A stretch of 64,000 nucleotides of DNA from the NCBI GenBank assembly GCA_900323505.1, contig OOIN01000001.1:248001-312000 (forward strand). Reading direction: 5' to 3'. The notes under the pieces are model-generated. The model searched no databases. It was not told the origin of the DNA and worked only from the letters and a program-made list of their open reading frames with translations. Positions 10,418 to 20,214 of the stretch are shown here, piece after piece. Position numbers and translations under genes: made by a program. The DNA is from Ustilago trichophora. Taxonomy: Eukaryota; Basidiomycota; Ustilaginomycetes; Ustilaginales; Ustilaginaceae. Positions within the stretch are counted from its first letter, which is position 1. The number at the start of each line of letters is the position of its first letter.

Positions 10418-11371
10418 TCACTGCGATTTTCCACCCTTCTTAGCTCCCGCCTCCTGCCAGAACTCCTCATCGTCCTTTCCACTGACACCCACCTTTACAC
10501 CTTGCTCACCCCTGACCACCTTTTTCGGATCCACCTTTCCGCCCTGCTCCGGTTTGACCGTAAACCTCTTCTGAATGGCCCTGATCATGGCTCTGAACCA
10601 GAAAAAGTTCAAGCTGTTCAGGATGACATTGCCAACCATGTAGAAGGCCTTGAGATGGCCAGGGATGGGAGGGAAGTGCGGCTTGGGTGGGGCAACGACA
10701 AACTTGAAGAAGCTGAAACTGTTGTATACACCAAACGTCAGGCGGGCTCCTACGTAGGCCGAGAGGAGGAATACGGCGTTGATGAGCTGCCACTTGGAAC
10801 CGGTCTTGCCGAGTTTGTCGAGGAACCAGTGGATGTTGAGGAAAGGCGTGCTCAGCTCCCAGAGCAAGAATCCCATTCCGTCGTACATAAAGATCGGGTG
10901 GTAGACAAGCGTGAAGGCGATCAAAGCCACGAGACCGTGTGCGATGAATCCGGGTCCCTCGTGAAGGATCGAAACGACGCTATCCCAGACAAAGTAGCCC
11001 TGGGCAATAGCGTACACCTGGGCAGCCTCGTAATCGTAACCGTACAGCCTGTCTACAGCCAAGGGGTGAGTGTGCAATCCGAGCGCATTGGTCTGTCGAA
11101 CCTTCCACCAGATCCTGGCAGCCAAGGGGGTGATGATGGCGGCATGGACAAAGGAAACGACGTGGATGTCCCAACTGATGCGAGTCTTGCGGTTGAACTT
11201 GGAGAAAGTCTTGGGGAAGATCTTGGGCGACAACTGGGCGGAGAGGGCCTGGATGGCGAACCAAAGCAAAGAGGAGCGGATCAGGGTGGGTACGTGCGTG
11301 GGCAGATAGTGCATGCCATACGCATCTGCGTAGGGCTGCAACCAGGCCACGATGGGATCGGCAAACGCCAT
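10418..11371 (-). CDS. TLC-domain membrane protein (TLCD4/TMEM56-like)
   Basis: A polytopic membrane protein of 317 residues with about seven hydrophobic segments and the TLC (TRAM-LAG1-CLN8) arrangement: WDIHVVSFVHAAIITPLAAR, a YDYEAAQVYAIAQGYFVWD segment, then a His-rich helix (ILHEGPGFIAHGLVALIAF), YHPIFMYDG and LSTPFLNIHWFLDK. The C-terminus is Lys/Gly-rich. The motif set fits the TLCD4 group better than ceramide synthases, which carry a Lag1p motif I do not see. It faces a divergent gene at 12060. A role in membrane lipid composition is likely only by family. Confidence 0.75.
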   Translation of the reverse strand: MAFADPIVAWLQPYADAYGMHYLPTHVPTLIRSSLLWFAIQALSAQLSPKIFPKTFSKFNRKTRISWDIHVVSFVHAAIITPLAARIWWKVRQTNALGLHTHPLAVDRLYGYDYEAAQVYAIAQGYFVWDSVVSILHEGPGFIAHGLVALIAFTLVYHPIFMYDGMGFLLWELSTPFLNIHWFLDKLGKTGSKWQLINAVFLLSAYVGARLTFGVYNSFSFFKFVVAPPKPHFPPIPGHLKAFYMVGNVILNSLNFFWFRAMIRAIQKRFTVKPEQGGKVDPKKVVRGEQGVKVGVSGKDDEEFWQEAGAKKGGKSQ

Positions 11372-12059
11372 CTTTTGGACAGCGACGGTGGGGTCGACGA
11401 TGAATGCGCGCGATTGCGATGATGGAAAGAAGGAAAGAGGTCAGAGATGAAAATTGCATATGGCGTGTGCGACACCGAAGACGGCTTTCGCATTCATCGT
11501 GTAACCGAAACATCCAAAAAGAGAGAAGAGGGCGCAACAGCAGTCTCAGTCTCTTTTGTCCCAACAAAAAGGAAAAAAGTCGCGTCGGTCTGTGCTTTGT
11601 GAAAAGAGGCTGTTCCCCCCGCGTTCCGGATTTTTCTTGGCTTCTCAAGTGTGCAACTTTTCGATCTCACAATGGCGCACAGGATCAAAAATTCGATAAA
11701 ATGTGGAGGAGTTTTTGGGCAAACAAAGAAGAAAGGGAGCAACTGTACTGTACAGTACTGTACAATACTGCAGTCATCCGAAATGAAAGCCATGCGCACA
11801 AACAATGCAGATGCATGCTTGCTCTGACGTACAGTAGGATCTTCTTACAAAATCAGAGAGAGAGGAAGCATTCTTGCTGCTGCTACTGTATGCCCTTTGT
11901 GCGACCCTGGTCTGTACTTTCCCCTTCTCTTCTTTCCCTTTGTACATCCATCACCGAGGATCACAATGCGCCGTTGAACAGATCTTCTCGATCCAGCACA
12001 CCATCCTACATCTTGCCCTCATTCCATCAACGCTGGACTGGAGTAGCAACGGCGAAGCG
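11372..12059. other. Divergent promoter region with TACTGTAC palindromes
   Basis: This lies between the TLC gene (-) and the Smr-domain gene (+). It carries the dense palindromic TACTGTAC cluster at 11742-11774. A frame opening upstream of 12060 begins only at TTG, so I treat it as 5' leader. Confidence 0.5.
11742..11774 (+). promoter_or_regulatory. Palindromic TACTGTAC cluster
   Basis: Overlapping copies of ACTGTAC/GTACAGT, including the 16-bp perfect palindrome TGTACAGTACTGTACA. The 11-mer GTACTGTACAG at 11745-11755 recurs exactly at 36384 and 57616, each time between divergently transcribed genes. Confidence 0.45.
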
Positions 12060-14636
12060 ATGACACCAGACGAGATCCAGTCGCAGCTCAGCCAGCTCTA
12101 CTGCCCACCGCTCGATACCACCCTCGTAGCCGCGATCGCATATGAGCCAGGACAGACGCTTCAAAGTGCTAAAGAGGTTTGCGAGACGCTTGCTGCCGCT
12201 GCTGTGCCCGATACGCAGCCCGAGTCACCTCCCCACCCAGCATCCAAGGCTTTGGCAACAGATGATAGTGACACCAGGGGCACAAAGGGTGCGAATGCCC
12301 GCAGGAAAGCGTTCGGTGGAAAGTTGACCAATGGAGACAACTCCGCCTCTACTGATACCGCCTCGTCTTCCAAGGCAAGTGGAACAGCAAAGAGCTCAAT
12401 CACGACAAGCACAGAAGCCTCAACCAGCAGCTCAGCTACAAGCTCACCAAAGAACAACGCCGCAGACGCAGCAACTGTGGAGCGACTTCTCAACGAGTGG
12501 TCTCTAGTAGACCGCTCCTCCAACGACCCAGACAACCTTCACCTCACCGATGAGGACAATTCGGACACGGAACACATCGAAACCAGCCCGGGTCATGCAC
12601 TGCTCTCCTCATCCTCTGCAACTGCTGCCAGTGCCAAGCTGCTTCAGGCGGAAAGCGACGAAGCCGCCCGAGTTGGAGAGCTATCTGGTGCGCATCGTGT
12701 GGATCCGTCTGCCATTGCCGCGGGCGAAGCAAGTCTCAATGGACAAGGGTGGAAAAGCAAAGACGCGTTGGATCCCTTGGGGTTTTTACAGCATGCGTTT
12801 CCCTCGCGCACGGTGGAGTTCTTGACAGAAACACTCAGTGACAGTCATGGAGATGTACAGACGACGGTGGATACCATCATGACGATCGATCTGATCGAAG
12901 CGGAGGATGCGAGAAGTGCGACCGAGGCTCAGGTTGTGGACACGGCTGCCACGAGCGCGAGAAAAGGTGGGGGATTGGATTACGAGGCGCTTGCCAATGG
13001 CGTTCCCAGTACAGGATGGGAAGATCCCCATCTCAAAGGAAAGAAGCGTCGTGCTGCACGTAAAAGGATGCAGCAGGAACAGCGATCGGTCGCAAACGGG
13101 TTGCCTCCCTCCGCAGAAGCCTCCAGGCAGAAGGGCAGGCTCACTGTCAACCTTACCGACGTCCGCCACGGAGGCGTATCTTCCAACACGCTGCTCAAAA
13201 AGGTCCAACAGCAATCGGCGCAATCCTCTCGCACCGCTTCGCCACTGCCTCACATGACGGACGAGGAATTGGCGGCGAAGCTCGCAGCCGAAGAGGAGGA
13301 GGCAGCAAGAGACCCAGATGCGGACAAGGCCGTTTCGGACAATCAATGGTTGCTCACATCGTCCGTCCTCTCGCAGCTATCGACGCTGCTGGACATCGAG
13401 CCGACCAAAGTGACGTCGGTGTACAACGCTTCATCGTTCAACTTGGCAGTCTGCTTCGCGCGACTGCTCGAGCAAGAATCGGACATCTATCCATCCTTGT
13501 CAAGCTTGGATGAAGCAGGAGGCGCACCGGCGGGGACCGCAGAGCGAATTGCCGACGGTATCGCTGCTATTGGCGCTGTCGCACAGACTGCTGCGGCCAA
13601 GGCGCTGCGTGCCACCAAGGGTAGACAAGATGCAGCATTGGATCTCCTACAGCTGCAAAGGCTCGTACAGCAGCAAGTTGGCCAAGCGGACGCATTGGAC
13701 CCGATGGGAAGGTTGAAGGAGCTGGGTGCAGCCGAAGTACCCAAAAGTGTCGAAGCTGCGGGCGTCCGTGGCTATGCGATCGACGCAGGTGCGGGTGAAG
13801 GCAAGTTTGCACGCACGTTCCCAACCCCTTCTCAAGCAGCTCTGTCCAAGTCGAGCTCCAGCAGTGGAGCAGGTAGTGTCTACTCGAATGTCGTCGGCCG
13901 TAAAACTCCCGGACCAGTCTCTGGCGCAGCAGCAGCCCTTCGCTCTGGCTCGGCAATCGCATCTGTTCTTCCTGCCAGCTCCGCCTTCGTCGGCACTTCT
14001 ACAGGCGATGATCTCTTGGACGATCCTGTTGCCATCGAACGTGGCCTTGCCTCGCACACTACGCACTACGACCCCTTGCGTCGCATGACAGAGTACCGTC
14101 TTGTTGCAGAAGAGTATCGCATGCGTCGCGACGAAGCTCTTCGCAAAGCAGCTTCTGCATGGAAGTCGCAACGAGGTGGTGTGCGCACAGGTGGCAAGGG
14201 TGGAGACGGCGGCCGCGGCGGTATCGCCTGGCACTACGCGGATGAAGCACGTCGTCTGGATGCAAAGAGTCGCGCGTGGTCTCTCCGCGCTTCCCAAGCA
14301 CTTGTCGAGGATCGTCGTCGTGCCGCCGTCGGCGTGATTCGACCAGGCACACAGCCCACAGCATCGCATACTGTGGCGAGCAACACCATTGATCTGCACG
14401 GCGTGACGGTGCATGAAGCGCTCTCGATTGTACGAGAGCAGGTAACCCGGTGGTATGCCAGGCCAGGACCAGGAATGAGCCCGCCGCCATTCAAGATCGT
14501 CACGGGCGTGGGAAGGCATTCACCACATCAAATTGCTGTGCTGCGACCAGCGATCGCAAAGATGTTGGATAGAGAGGGTTGGAGGTACGATGTTGATCAC
14601 CAGCGCGGAGTCATCACGGTGCGCGGCACCAAATAG
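12060..14636 (+). CDS. Smr-domain protein, Cue2-like candidate no-go-decay nuclease
   Basis: The protein has 858 residues. An N-terminal segment (MTPDEIQSQLSQLYCPPLDT onward) and one near residues 230-285 (GFLQHAFPSRTVEFLTETL) look like CUE/UBA-type ubiquitin-binding helices. A DUF1771-like helical region at about 670-755 (YRLVAEEYRMRRDEALRKAA, then YADEARRLDAKSRAW) is interrupted by a Gly-rich insertion. The Smr domain spans 777-858, with IDLHGVTVHEA and VTGVGRHSP matching the catalytic LDxH and TGxGxHS motifs. CUE plus DUF1771 plus Smr is the layout of yeast Cue2 and animal N4BP2, which cleave mRNA at collided ribosomes. The function is inferred from this layout. Confidence 0.8.
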   Translation: MTPDEIQSQLSQLYCPPLDTTLVAAIAYEPGQTLQSAKEVCETLAAAAVPDTQPESPPHPASKALATDDSDTRGTKGANARRKAFGGKLTNGDNSASTDTASSSKASGTAKSSITTSTEASTSSSATSSPKNNAADAATVERLLNEWSLVDRSSNDPDNLHLTDEDNSDTEHIETSPGHALLSSSSATAASAKLLQAESDEAARVGELSGAHRVDPSAIAAGEASLNGQGWKSKDALDPLGFLQHAFPSRTVEFLTETLSDSHGDVQTTVDTIMTIDLIEAEDARSATEAQVVDTAATSARKGGGLDYEALANGVPSTGWEDPHLKGKKRRAARKRMQQEQRSVANGLPPSAEASRQKGRLTVNLTDVRHGGVSSNTLLKKVQQQSAQSSRTASPLPHMTDEELAAKLAAEEEEAARDPDADKAVSDNQWLLTSSVLSQLSTLLDIEPTKVTSVYNASSFNLAVCFARLLEQESDIYPSLSSLDEAGGAPAGTAERIADGIAAIGAVAQTAAAKALRATKGRQDAALDLLQLQRLVQQQVGQADALDPMGRLKELGAAEVPKSVEAAGVRGYAIDAGAGEGKFARTFPTPSQAALSKSSSSSGAGSVYSNVVGRKTPGPVSGAAAALRSGSAIASVLPASSAFVGTSTGDDLLDDPVAIERGLASHTTHYDPLRRMTEYRLVAEEYRMRRDEALRKAASAWKSQRGGVRTGGKGGDGGRGGIAWHYADEARRLDAKSRAWSLRASQALVEDRRRAAVGVIRPGTQPTASHTVASNTIDLHGVTVHEALSIVREQVTRWYARPGPGMSPPPFKIVTGVGRHSPHQIAVLRPAIAKMLDREGWRYDVDHQRGVITVRGTK

Positions 14637-14789
14637 GTCGGTTTCTGCCTCACCTCCTGTCCCTTGTCCCAGTTGGTGCCCCACATAGTCAGCGGGAGCG
14701 CCACAGGAATAGACGTCCAATTTTGTGCAGCCATGTCCGTGTGAGCAATACTATGCTAAGGAGCTGCTGAGATTTCTTTTGTCTGCTTG

Positions 14790-15737
14790 CTAGTCGATCA
14801 AGGCATCATACCATTCCACCACTGCCTTATCTAGTCCATCGAGAGCCTCGTTGGATCGATAGAAGTGATCGGCGTTTTCGACCAGAACGTGGTGGAATGT
14901 TGATCCATCTTTACCCTTCTGTGCGTCTTGACCCTCTACTTCTGCCTCCTCTTTGAGTGGTGATGGTGCCGACGAGCTGCACGCTTTCGTCCAAGTCTCA
15001 TACGTCCCAGTGCTCGTAAACTGGTCTTGGTCTCCGTAGATCGCCAACACATGACTCGCCACCGGTTGTGCCGCTCCATCATTCGACGGAGTTGACTCAG
15101 CAACTCTTGCTGCAGCCTTTGCCTCGCCTTCATCTACCACTATGCCCGCATTTCCCCCAGGTCCAACCGTGCTTGAGAGCAGCTTCTTGAGCGCATCCGT
15201 ATATGTCTTTGTTGTGAAGAAGCTCAGTGCCCAAGTGACGCCTGCTGGGAAACTCAACAGAATGTACCTTGGCTTTTTCCCTCCTCTAAACTGCCTCAGA
15301 TCGTATACTGACGGCGGGATTCTGACCGTGCTGGCGTATAAGCTGCCCGCCGAGTATCCTGCAATGACAAGCTGGGACGCTGTGCTGTCCGGAAAGTCAA
15401 GACAGAAGTTGTCGATGCATTTGGACACGATCTCTTGAAAGTCGTTGCATTCAGACTTGCCTGTCCAACTCGCAGAACCTCCTGACTTGCCAACACCGCG
15501 AGAATTGAACCGCACCACACGCAGCTGTGCATGTGTCAATAGTAGAGATGCAAGATGGGTGACGATGGGGTCATCGAGTGATCCCCCGAGGCGTCCGAAT
15601 GGGTGTGCAATGATGGCGAGACCGCGGCACGAAGAGGAAGAAGCAAGGGAGGGCGGGTCTTGGACGACAGACTGGAGATAGATCTGACCATTGTCGAGCG
15701 CGATTGGAAGTGTCGTAGGGACCGGATAGCGCGGCAT
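14790..15737 (-). CDS. Alpha/beta hydrolase of unknown substrate
   Basis: The protein has 315 residues. LAIIAHPFGRLGGS is the oxyanion region with the HPF motif of small serine hydrolases, followed by RVVRFNSRGVGKSGG. The nucleophile elbow is GYSAGS, the acid lies in IYGDQDQFT and the base in ENADHFYRS, so the triad is complete. HPFG followed by NSRGVGxS resembles the family of short fungal and plant hydrolases annotated as alpha/beta hydrolase-1. Start: the ATG giving MPRYPVPTTLPIAL; a longer frame exists but adds no conserved sequence. It converges with the Smr-domain gene, 153 bp away. Confidence 0.75.
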   Translation of the reverse strand: MPRYPVPTTLPIALDNGQIYLQSVVQDPPSLASSSSCRGLAIIAHPFGRLGGSLDDPIVTHLASLLLTHAQLRVVRFNSRGVGKSGGSASWTGKSECNDFQEIVSKCIDNFCLDFPDSTASQLVIAGYSAGSLYASTVRIPPSVYDLRQFRGGKKPRYILLSFPAGVTWALSFFTTKTYTDALKKLLSSTVGPGGNAGIVVDEGEAKAAARVAESTPSNDGAAQPVASHVLAIYGDQDQFTSTGTYETWTKACSSSAPSPLKEEAEVEGQDAQKGKDGSTFHHVLVENADHFYRSNEALDGLDKAVVEWYDALID

Positions 15738-16116
15738 TCTGCTGCAATGTGAGGGATGCTGATCAGGACAGAGTTCGAGCAATGATGGTGGTGGTCGAGA
15801 TGACAGGAGAAAATGGCTTCATTGAGAGTGAGACATGATGATCAGACGAGTGAAGTGTGGAGAGAGAGTGTGTGTGAGAGAGAGTGTGGATATGCAGGGC
15901 AGATGCACGGTGTTCTGTTGTTCATCTTGTCCGTCGGCCAAATTAATTCCGCACTACGCCAAAAGAGTCGATGGAATTCCGCATCCCGCATTTCTCGGTA
16001 CGACTCTTTCTCTGTGTGTGTGTACACAATGCCAACGCAGACGGCTTTGTTCTTTTGCTTGACGGAGTTCCTGCTCCTGGTGTGTCTCTCTGAATTCTTG
16101 GATAAGCTGATATATA
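15738..16116. other. Intergenic region, no gene seen
   Basis: Promoter of the hydrolase gene and 3' region of the small gene at 16117. It has GT/GA-rich stretches near 15860-15890 and two TTCCGCAY matches at 15947-15954 and 15977-15984. Confidence 0.35.
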
Positions 16117-16479
16117 CTACCAGTCGAAGCTACCAGGCATACTTGTTGTTGCTGCTGTTGTTGTTGTCGAAACCTCTGGTACTTTCTTCGCTTCTATCTT
16201 CGACCTGCCATTTGAGGACTGCTCTTGCGCACCTGGTCCCCATCTTTCTCGCCAGCACTCGAGCTCTTCCTTCCAGAGTGTCTTGACACATGGATCGCAG
16301 CTGCTACCACAGCATTCGTCCGGTTTTGGTGGGGGTGGTGGGTCGTCGTAAGCCCTTGAGGCGGCCTTGATCAATTGCTTCTTGCGAACGTTTGCGATCT
16401 TCCTCTTGGCAAGGATCGACGGAAGGCTCTCTACATCGGCGTAGACTGGCTCAGGGGCCGTATTGACTGCCCAGAGCAT
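16117..16479 (-). CDS. Small oxidoreductase-like-domain protein
   Basis: A short protein, 120 residues from the first in-frame ATG (MLWAVNTAPEPVYADVES). The core is PPPPPKPDECCGSSCDPCVK followed by TLWKEELECWRERW, which matches the oxidoreductase-like (OXLD1/PF09791-type) motif of proline run, CC, CxxC and an aromatic-acidic helix. Family members are small and often mitochondrial, and their function is poorly known. The C-terminus is Thr/Ala-rich and ends PGSFDW. No presequence is visible, so a short upstream exon may be missing; an in-frame stop lies upstream of the frame in the genomic sequence. Confidence 0.6.
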   Translation of the reverse strand: MLWAVNTAPEPVYADVESLPSILAKRKIANVRKKQLIKAASRAYDDPPPPPKPDECCGSSCDPCVKTLWKEELECWRERWGPGAQEQSSNGRSKIEAKKVPEVSTTTTAATTSMPGSFDW

Positions 16480-16864
16480 GGCCGCATGTGTCGTGTGAGC
16501 TGGGTGACAGGGATCGCGGTAGTCGTTGGTGAAGAGCAAGGGAAGATCAAAATCAAAGGGTCAAGCAAGGGTCTAGTCGGAACAACCATCAGCCGGTCGT
16601 CGCCGAACAGTTGAAGCAAAGCGACGATCTGACATCCCCGCCAAAAAAAAAAAAAGAAAAAGAAAAAGGCCACGCGAGAGACACCGTTTTAGAACACCGA
16701 GCGGCGCAGAGACGAAACCAACACCCTTTTGGAAACACACGTTGCTGTACGCACAGCCTGCATAAGAGACCCATCCTGACTCTTTTGGCACAGGTCTCGC
16801 TGTCAGCACACCTCTCGTCTTGAACATCATCGCATCACAACAGCATTCACATGGAGCAAAGAGC
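16480..16864. other. Divergent promoter region
   Basis: It separates the small gene (-) and the gene at 16865 (+). A purine run (about 16643-16668, AAAAAAGAAAAAG type) is the only notable feature. Confidence 0.35.
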
Positions 16865-18217
16865 ATGAACACCGCGAACAAAGCTGCACTTCCCTTTCGG
16901 AATGAGCAACATCGCTACCCACCAGCATCGACATCTTATTCGCAGCCTACACACGTCCGGCAACTCGACTCGGACCGTGCAGCGTATGACCCCGGAACTG
17001 TCAGTTACACTGTGCACACCGAGACCAACGGCATCAGCGACCTGAGGCTTCAGGTCAGCCAGGAAGCGTCATCCAGCAAGCAACCACTACGTCCAGTATA
17101 TCTTCGCGAGCGTGTTCTCACGGAGCAGAACGAAATTGTCGATAACATCATCGATGTCAACACAGGAAGGATATGCTGGACAATTCACAGGCCAACAAGA
17201 GGCTGGTACCTCTACCTGCGATCACCTGTCTTGCCATCAGGAACGGCCATCTCAATACGCTCAGCGAAGAGGGACGAGAACGACCCGACGGCTTCACCGT
17301 TGACCTTTTCGGTCAACACAAAGGTGCGGATGCAGCCACTTGCCCGCGTCAAGCCCCAGATCCATCTCGACTCCCACGTCTTTACTGAATTTCATGGCAG
17401 CAAAGACTCTTCTACCGTACACATAGATAGCCTGGATCACGGTCTCGCGATACAAGCGGAAGATTCATTTGCAGGGGAGGCCAAGCAGGACGTGGCACTG
17501 GCAGCAACAGGTCGAGAGAATCGCAAGACGAGCTCTAGTGGCCACGCGAGACGCCGAAGTGGTGCAACTGGGTCTGGTACACATATGTTGGACTCAAAGC
17601 ATCCATCATCAAAACGTCCGAGCTCAGCAGTCACCAGCAGCCCCATGATCCCTGAGATCGAGGACGAAGACCACCAACCCTCGCATCCGAATCAGAACCC
17701 CTCACTCTCGCGGCTTGCCATTCCCACAACCACCAACTCTTCTTCATCTTCGCCTCTATCCGCTGGAGGAGACCGCCCATACTCTCCGACACAGCCTTCC
17801 ACAACCACTTTCTCTGCCACCTCTTCCGCCCCTCGGACCTCCACCTTCCTCTTAAATGACGGCGCCGGCCCCAAACAGCAAGGCGCAGCGACCCAAAGTT
17901 GGGCACGGTGGGCATGCTCCATTCTCCCCTCTGAAATTCGCCCCTCCCTATCGCTGGATACGAATAAGAGCTTCAGTCTGTACTGGACGGATCCGCCTGA
18001 GAGCGAGCTTGCCAAGGAAGGAGGAGTCGAAGTGGTGCGTTTCGAAGACCAGAGCGGACGATGGATGTGGAACTCTCACACACGTGGCAGGCTTAGCTTG
18101 CAGACCAGTGCCATGCAAGCCGTGGGACTGGAGCAAGAGTTCTGGATCACCGCCGCGTTGGCATACATTCAGTTCTTGGAGGACAAGGACGCATACGATG
18201 CCGCTCGAGACGCCTGA
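16865..18217 (+). CDS. Unrecognised protein, probably conserved in smuts
   Basis: A protein of 450 residues that I do not recognise. Two compact regions flank a Ser/Thr/Pro-rich middle. The N-terminal part (about 45-140) has beta-rich segments such as VYLRERVLTEQNEIVDNI and GRICWTIHRPTRGWYLYLRS. The C-terminal part (about 350-450) includes LSLDTNKSFSLYWTDPPESE, WMWNSHTRGRLSLQ and a final hydrophobic helix region FWITAALAYIQFLEDKD. There is no signal peptide and no clear membrane segment. The first ATG in the frame is 16865; the frame upstream opens only at TTG. Confidence 0.65.
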   Translation: MNTANKAALPFRNEQHRYPPASTSYSQPTHVRQLDSDRAAYDPGTVSYTVHTETNGISDLRLQVSQEASSSKQPLRPVYLRERVLTEQNEIVDNIIDVNTGRICWTIHRPTRGWYLYLRSPVLPSGTAISIRSAKRDENDPTASPLTFSVNTKVRMQPLARVKPQIHLDSHVFTEFHGSKDSSTVHIDSLDHGLAIQAEDSFAGEAKQDVALAATGRENRKTSSSGHARRRSGATGSGTHMLDSKHPSSKRPSSAVTSSPMIPEIEDEDHQPSHPNQNPSLSRLAIPTTTNSSSSSPLSAGGDRPYSPTQPSTTTFSATSSAPRTSTFLLNDGAGPKQQGAATQSWARWACSILPSEIRPSLSLDTNKSFSLYWTDPPESELAKEGGVEVVRFEDQSGRWMWNSHTRGRLSLQTSAMQAVGLEQEFWITAALAYIQFLEDKDAYDAARDA

Positions 18218-18347
18218 GCCACTCCCCCTTTTTCACTTTGTACCATTCACTCGGCATATCACATATAGCATTTCAGCATTCAATCATAGCATTTTTTTCA
18301 GAATCCCAAACTACAGCAATGGACACGGCTTGTACGAGCCTCTGCCT

Positions 18348-19363
18348 CTAGTGGAACTTTCCAGGAACAACAGGCAAGCTGGCCTGCAATCCACCATCCA
18401 CCGGCAGCGCGACACCGTTGACGTAACTCGCCTCGTCACTGGCCAAGAAGGTGACAGCGTTGGCGATCTCTGATGCAACACCGTACCTTGCCGTTGGGTT
18501 CAACTGACCGATCTTTCCGGCTGTACCTCTCTCCCTAGCCATTTCAAAAGTGGGCAGCGTCATTCCGGTCTCGATCAGACCTGGGCAGACGGCATTGACC
18601 CTGATGTTGGTCCTCTGCAACTGCCAAGCAGTGGTCTGAGCCAAGCTGATGACTGCGGCCTTGCTTGCCGAGTAATCGACGCTTCCAGCACCGCTTCGCA
18701 AACCAGCAACCGAAGCAGTCATGATGATGCTACCCCCGGACTCGGGCTTGTGCTTGGGATGCGTCTTTGCCATGGCGGCCGAGGCGTGTTTGCAGGCAAG
18801 GAAGCAAGAAGTGACGTTGATGTGGTGAGTCGTTTCGAGGTCTTCGACGTCGGTAGCGGAGATAGGGGCTCCTGTTGCACGGGCGGCGTTGGCGTAGAAG
18901 ATGTCAAGGTGTCCGTTGTCGGCGATGGCTTGATCGATGATGGATGTCACCGAGGCTTCGTCCGCGGCATCAGAGACAATGGCGGTACAGGCGACATCGG
19001 GGTAGCGCTTGGTGATGGTCTCTTTGAGCGAAGGAAGGTTCTCGTCGTCAATGTCGCATACATAGATGTGCTTTACTCCTTCGTGGGCGAATTGAAGGGC
19101 CGTGGCTCGGCTGCATTGGCGCCACACAGAGAAAAAGGGCAATAGCGAGAACATGTCAGCATATGTGCGATATCAAGTGGCGGACCAGAAGAGATGTGAG
19201 CTCACCCAATTCCGGAGAGACTTCCGCAACCGGTAATGATGGCGACCTTGCCCGCGAGACGACCGGAACGAGGCTTGTTCTCCAGGTGGTTCTTGATGCG
19301 GTTAAGACGCTCGAGGGTGACAGCGTAGGCCTTCTTTTGCTGTTCGTCTTTGGTCTGCGCCAT
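18348..19363 (-). CDS. Short-chain dehydrogenase/reductase (two exons)
   Basis: An NAD(P)-dependent oxidoreductase of 306 residues. Exon 1 is 19363-19206, exon 2 is 19110-18348, with a 95-bp GTGAGC...CAG intron. The intron splits the glycine-rich cofactor motif: splicing gives TGCGSLSGIGRATALQF, the expected TGxxxGIG. Other SDR landmarks are VCDIDDE after the second strand, NAARATGAP, the catalytic Ser in MTASVAGLRSG, YSASK (Tyr and Lys) and RVNAVCPGLIETGM. The N-terminus carries about 35 extra residues (MAQTKDEQQKKAYAVTLERL) before the fold. The substrate cannot be told from sequence. Confidence 0.85.
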
Positions 19364-20214
19364 TTTTCCGTTTACTTTTTGGGATGAATGAGGGATCAGA
19401 TGAAGTGTGGGAGGTAAAGAGTAGGGAGAAGAAGCCACGTTGCCTATGCAACTTCTGGCTGTATAAAAGTGCGGGGAGCAGCAGAGAGAGCGACTCTTGT
19501 CACGCGGGTTACCGGAAGGATTGTCGGGTCAAAGAAATGCCGGATACTTTTTTTTTCAAAGTTAAAGTGTTAGGCCGTCTATGTAGAGAGTATTAAAGCG
19601 AATATTGGAGGCGAAAAAAATGGGCAATGGCCCGAGCGCAAGATTCAGGGTCCTGTGCTGCATTGCGTCTGCTGCACATCCGAACCCTGTCTGCACCTTC
19701 ACTTCAACACCTGCGAGCTGATTGGCAAGCATCTCGATGAGCAAAGTCAGAAGGATCAGCTTGTTTATCAGCGAATAGCTGTCTGATGCCAGTGAGCAGG
19801 TCAAGGGCAGGTTGAGACGGACTCAGGCTGCACATCGGTCAAATGCGAGGTCAAATGCGAGCCAAAGATAAAGACAGGGTCGAGCAGAGAAAACGCGTTC
19901 CGAGGATCCGACGACAGCCTTTTGATGCCCACGGCACCACAGCGATACGACAAAAGGCACAGCGTGACCGTGCTCCACATCAACACACTCTCTCCGCAAT
20001 TCACACGCCCTCTGTCTCTTGAACCTTTATCTATCTCGGTCAGACTTGGCCTTCCTCCATCCTCTTCCCTCCCTCATCTTTTGCTTCTGACTACCACCAT
20101 CTTCCCTCGAGTCTACAACCGCCAAGGACGTCCACTCGGAGTATCACGGGGCTCACGTATCCGCCATCATCCACGTTCAAGAAGTCAAGAGCCTTCAAAT
20201 CAGAGTCGCCCACC
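19364..20214. other. Divergent promoter region with a 12-bp tandem repeat
   Basis: It separates the SDR gene (-) and the UPRTase gene (+). It contains two adjacent copies of GGTCAAATGCGA at 19837-19860. No gene is visible. Confidence 0.45.
19837..19860 (+). repeat. Tandem 12-mer GGTCAAATGCGA x2
   Basis: Two perfect head-to-tail copies. This may be a duplicated regulatory site or a chance slippage event. Confidence 0.6.

Noticed and set aside
10502..11422. A 306-residue open frame on the + strand
   Set aside because: It is antisense to the TLC-domain gene; the translation is charged and low in hydrophobic structure, a typical shadow of membrane-helix codons.
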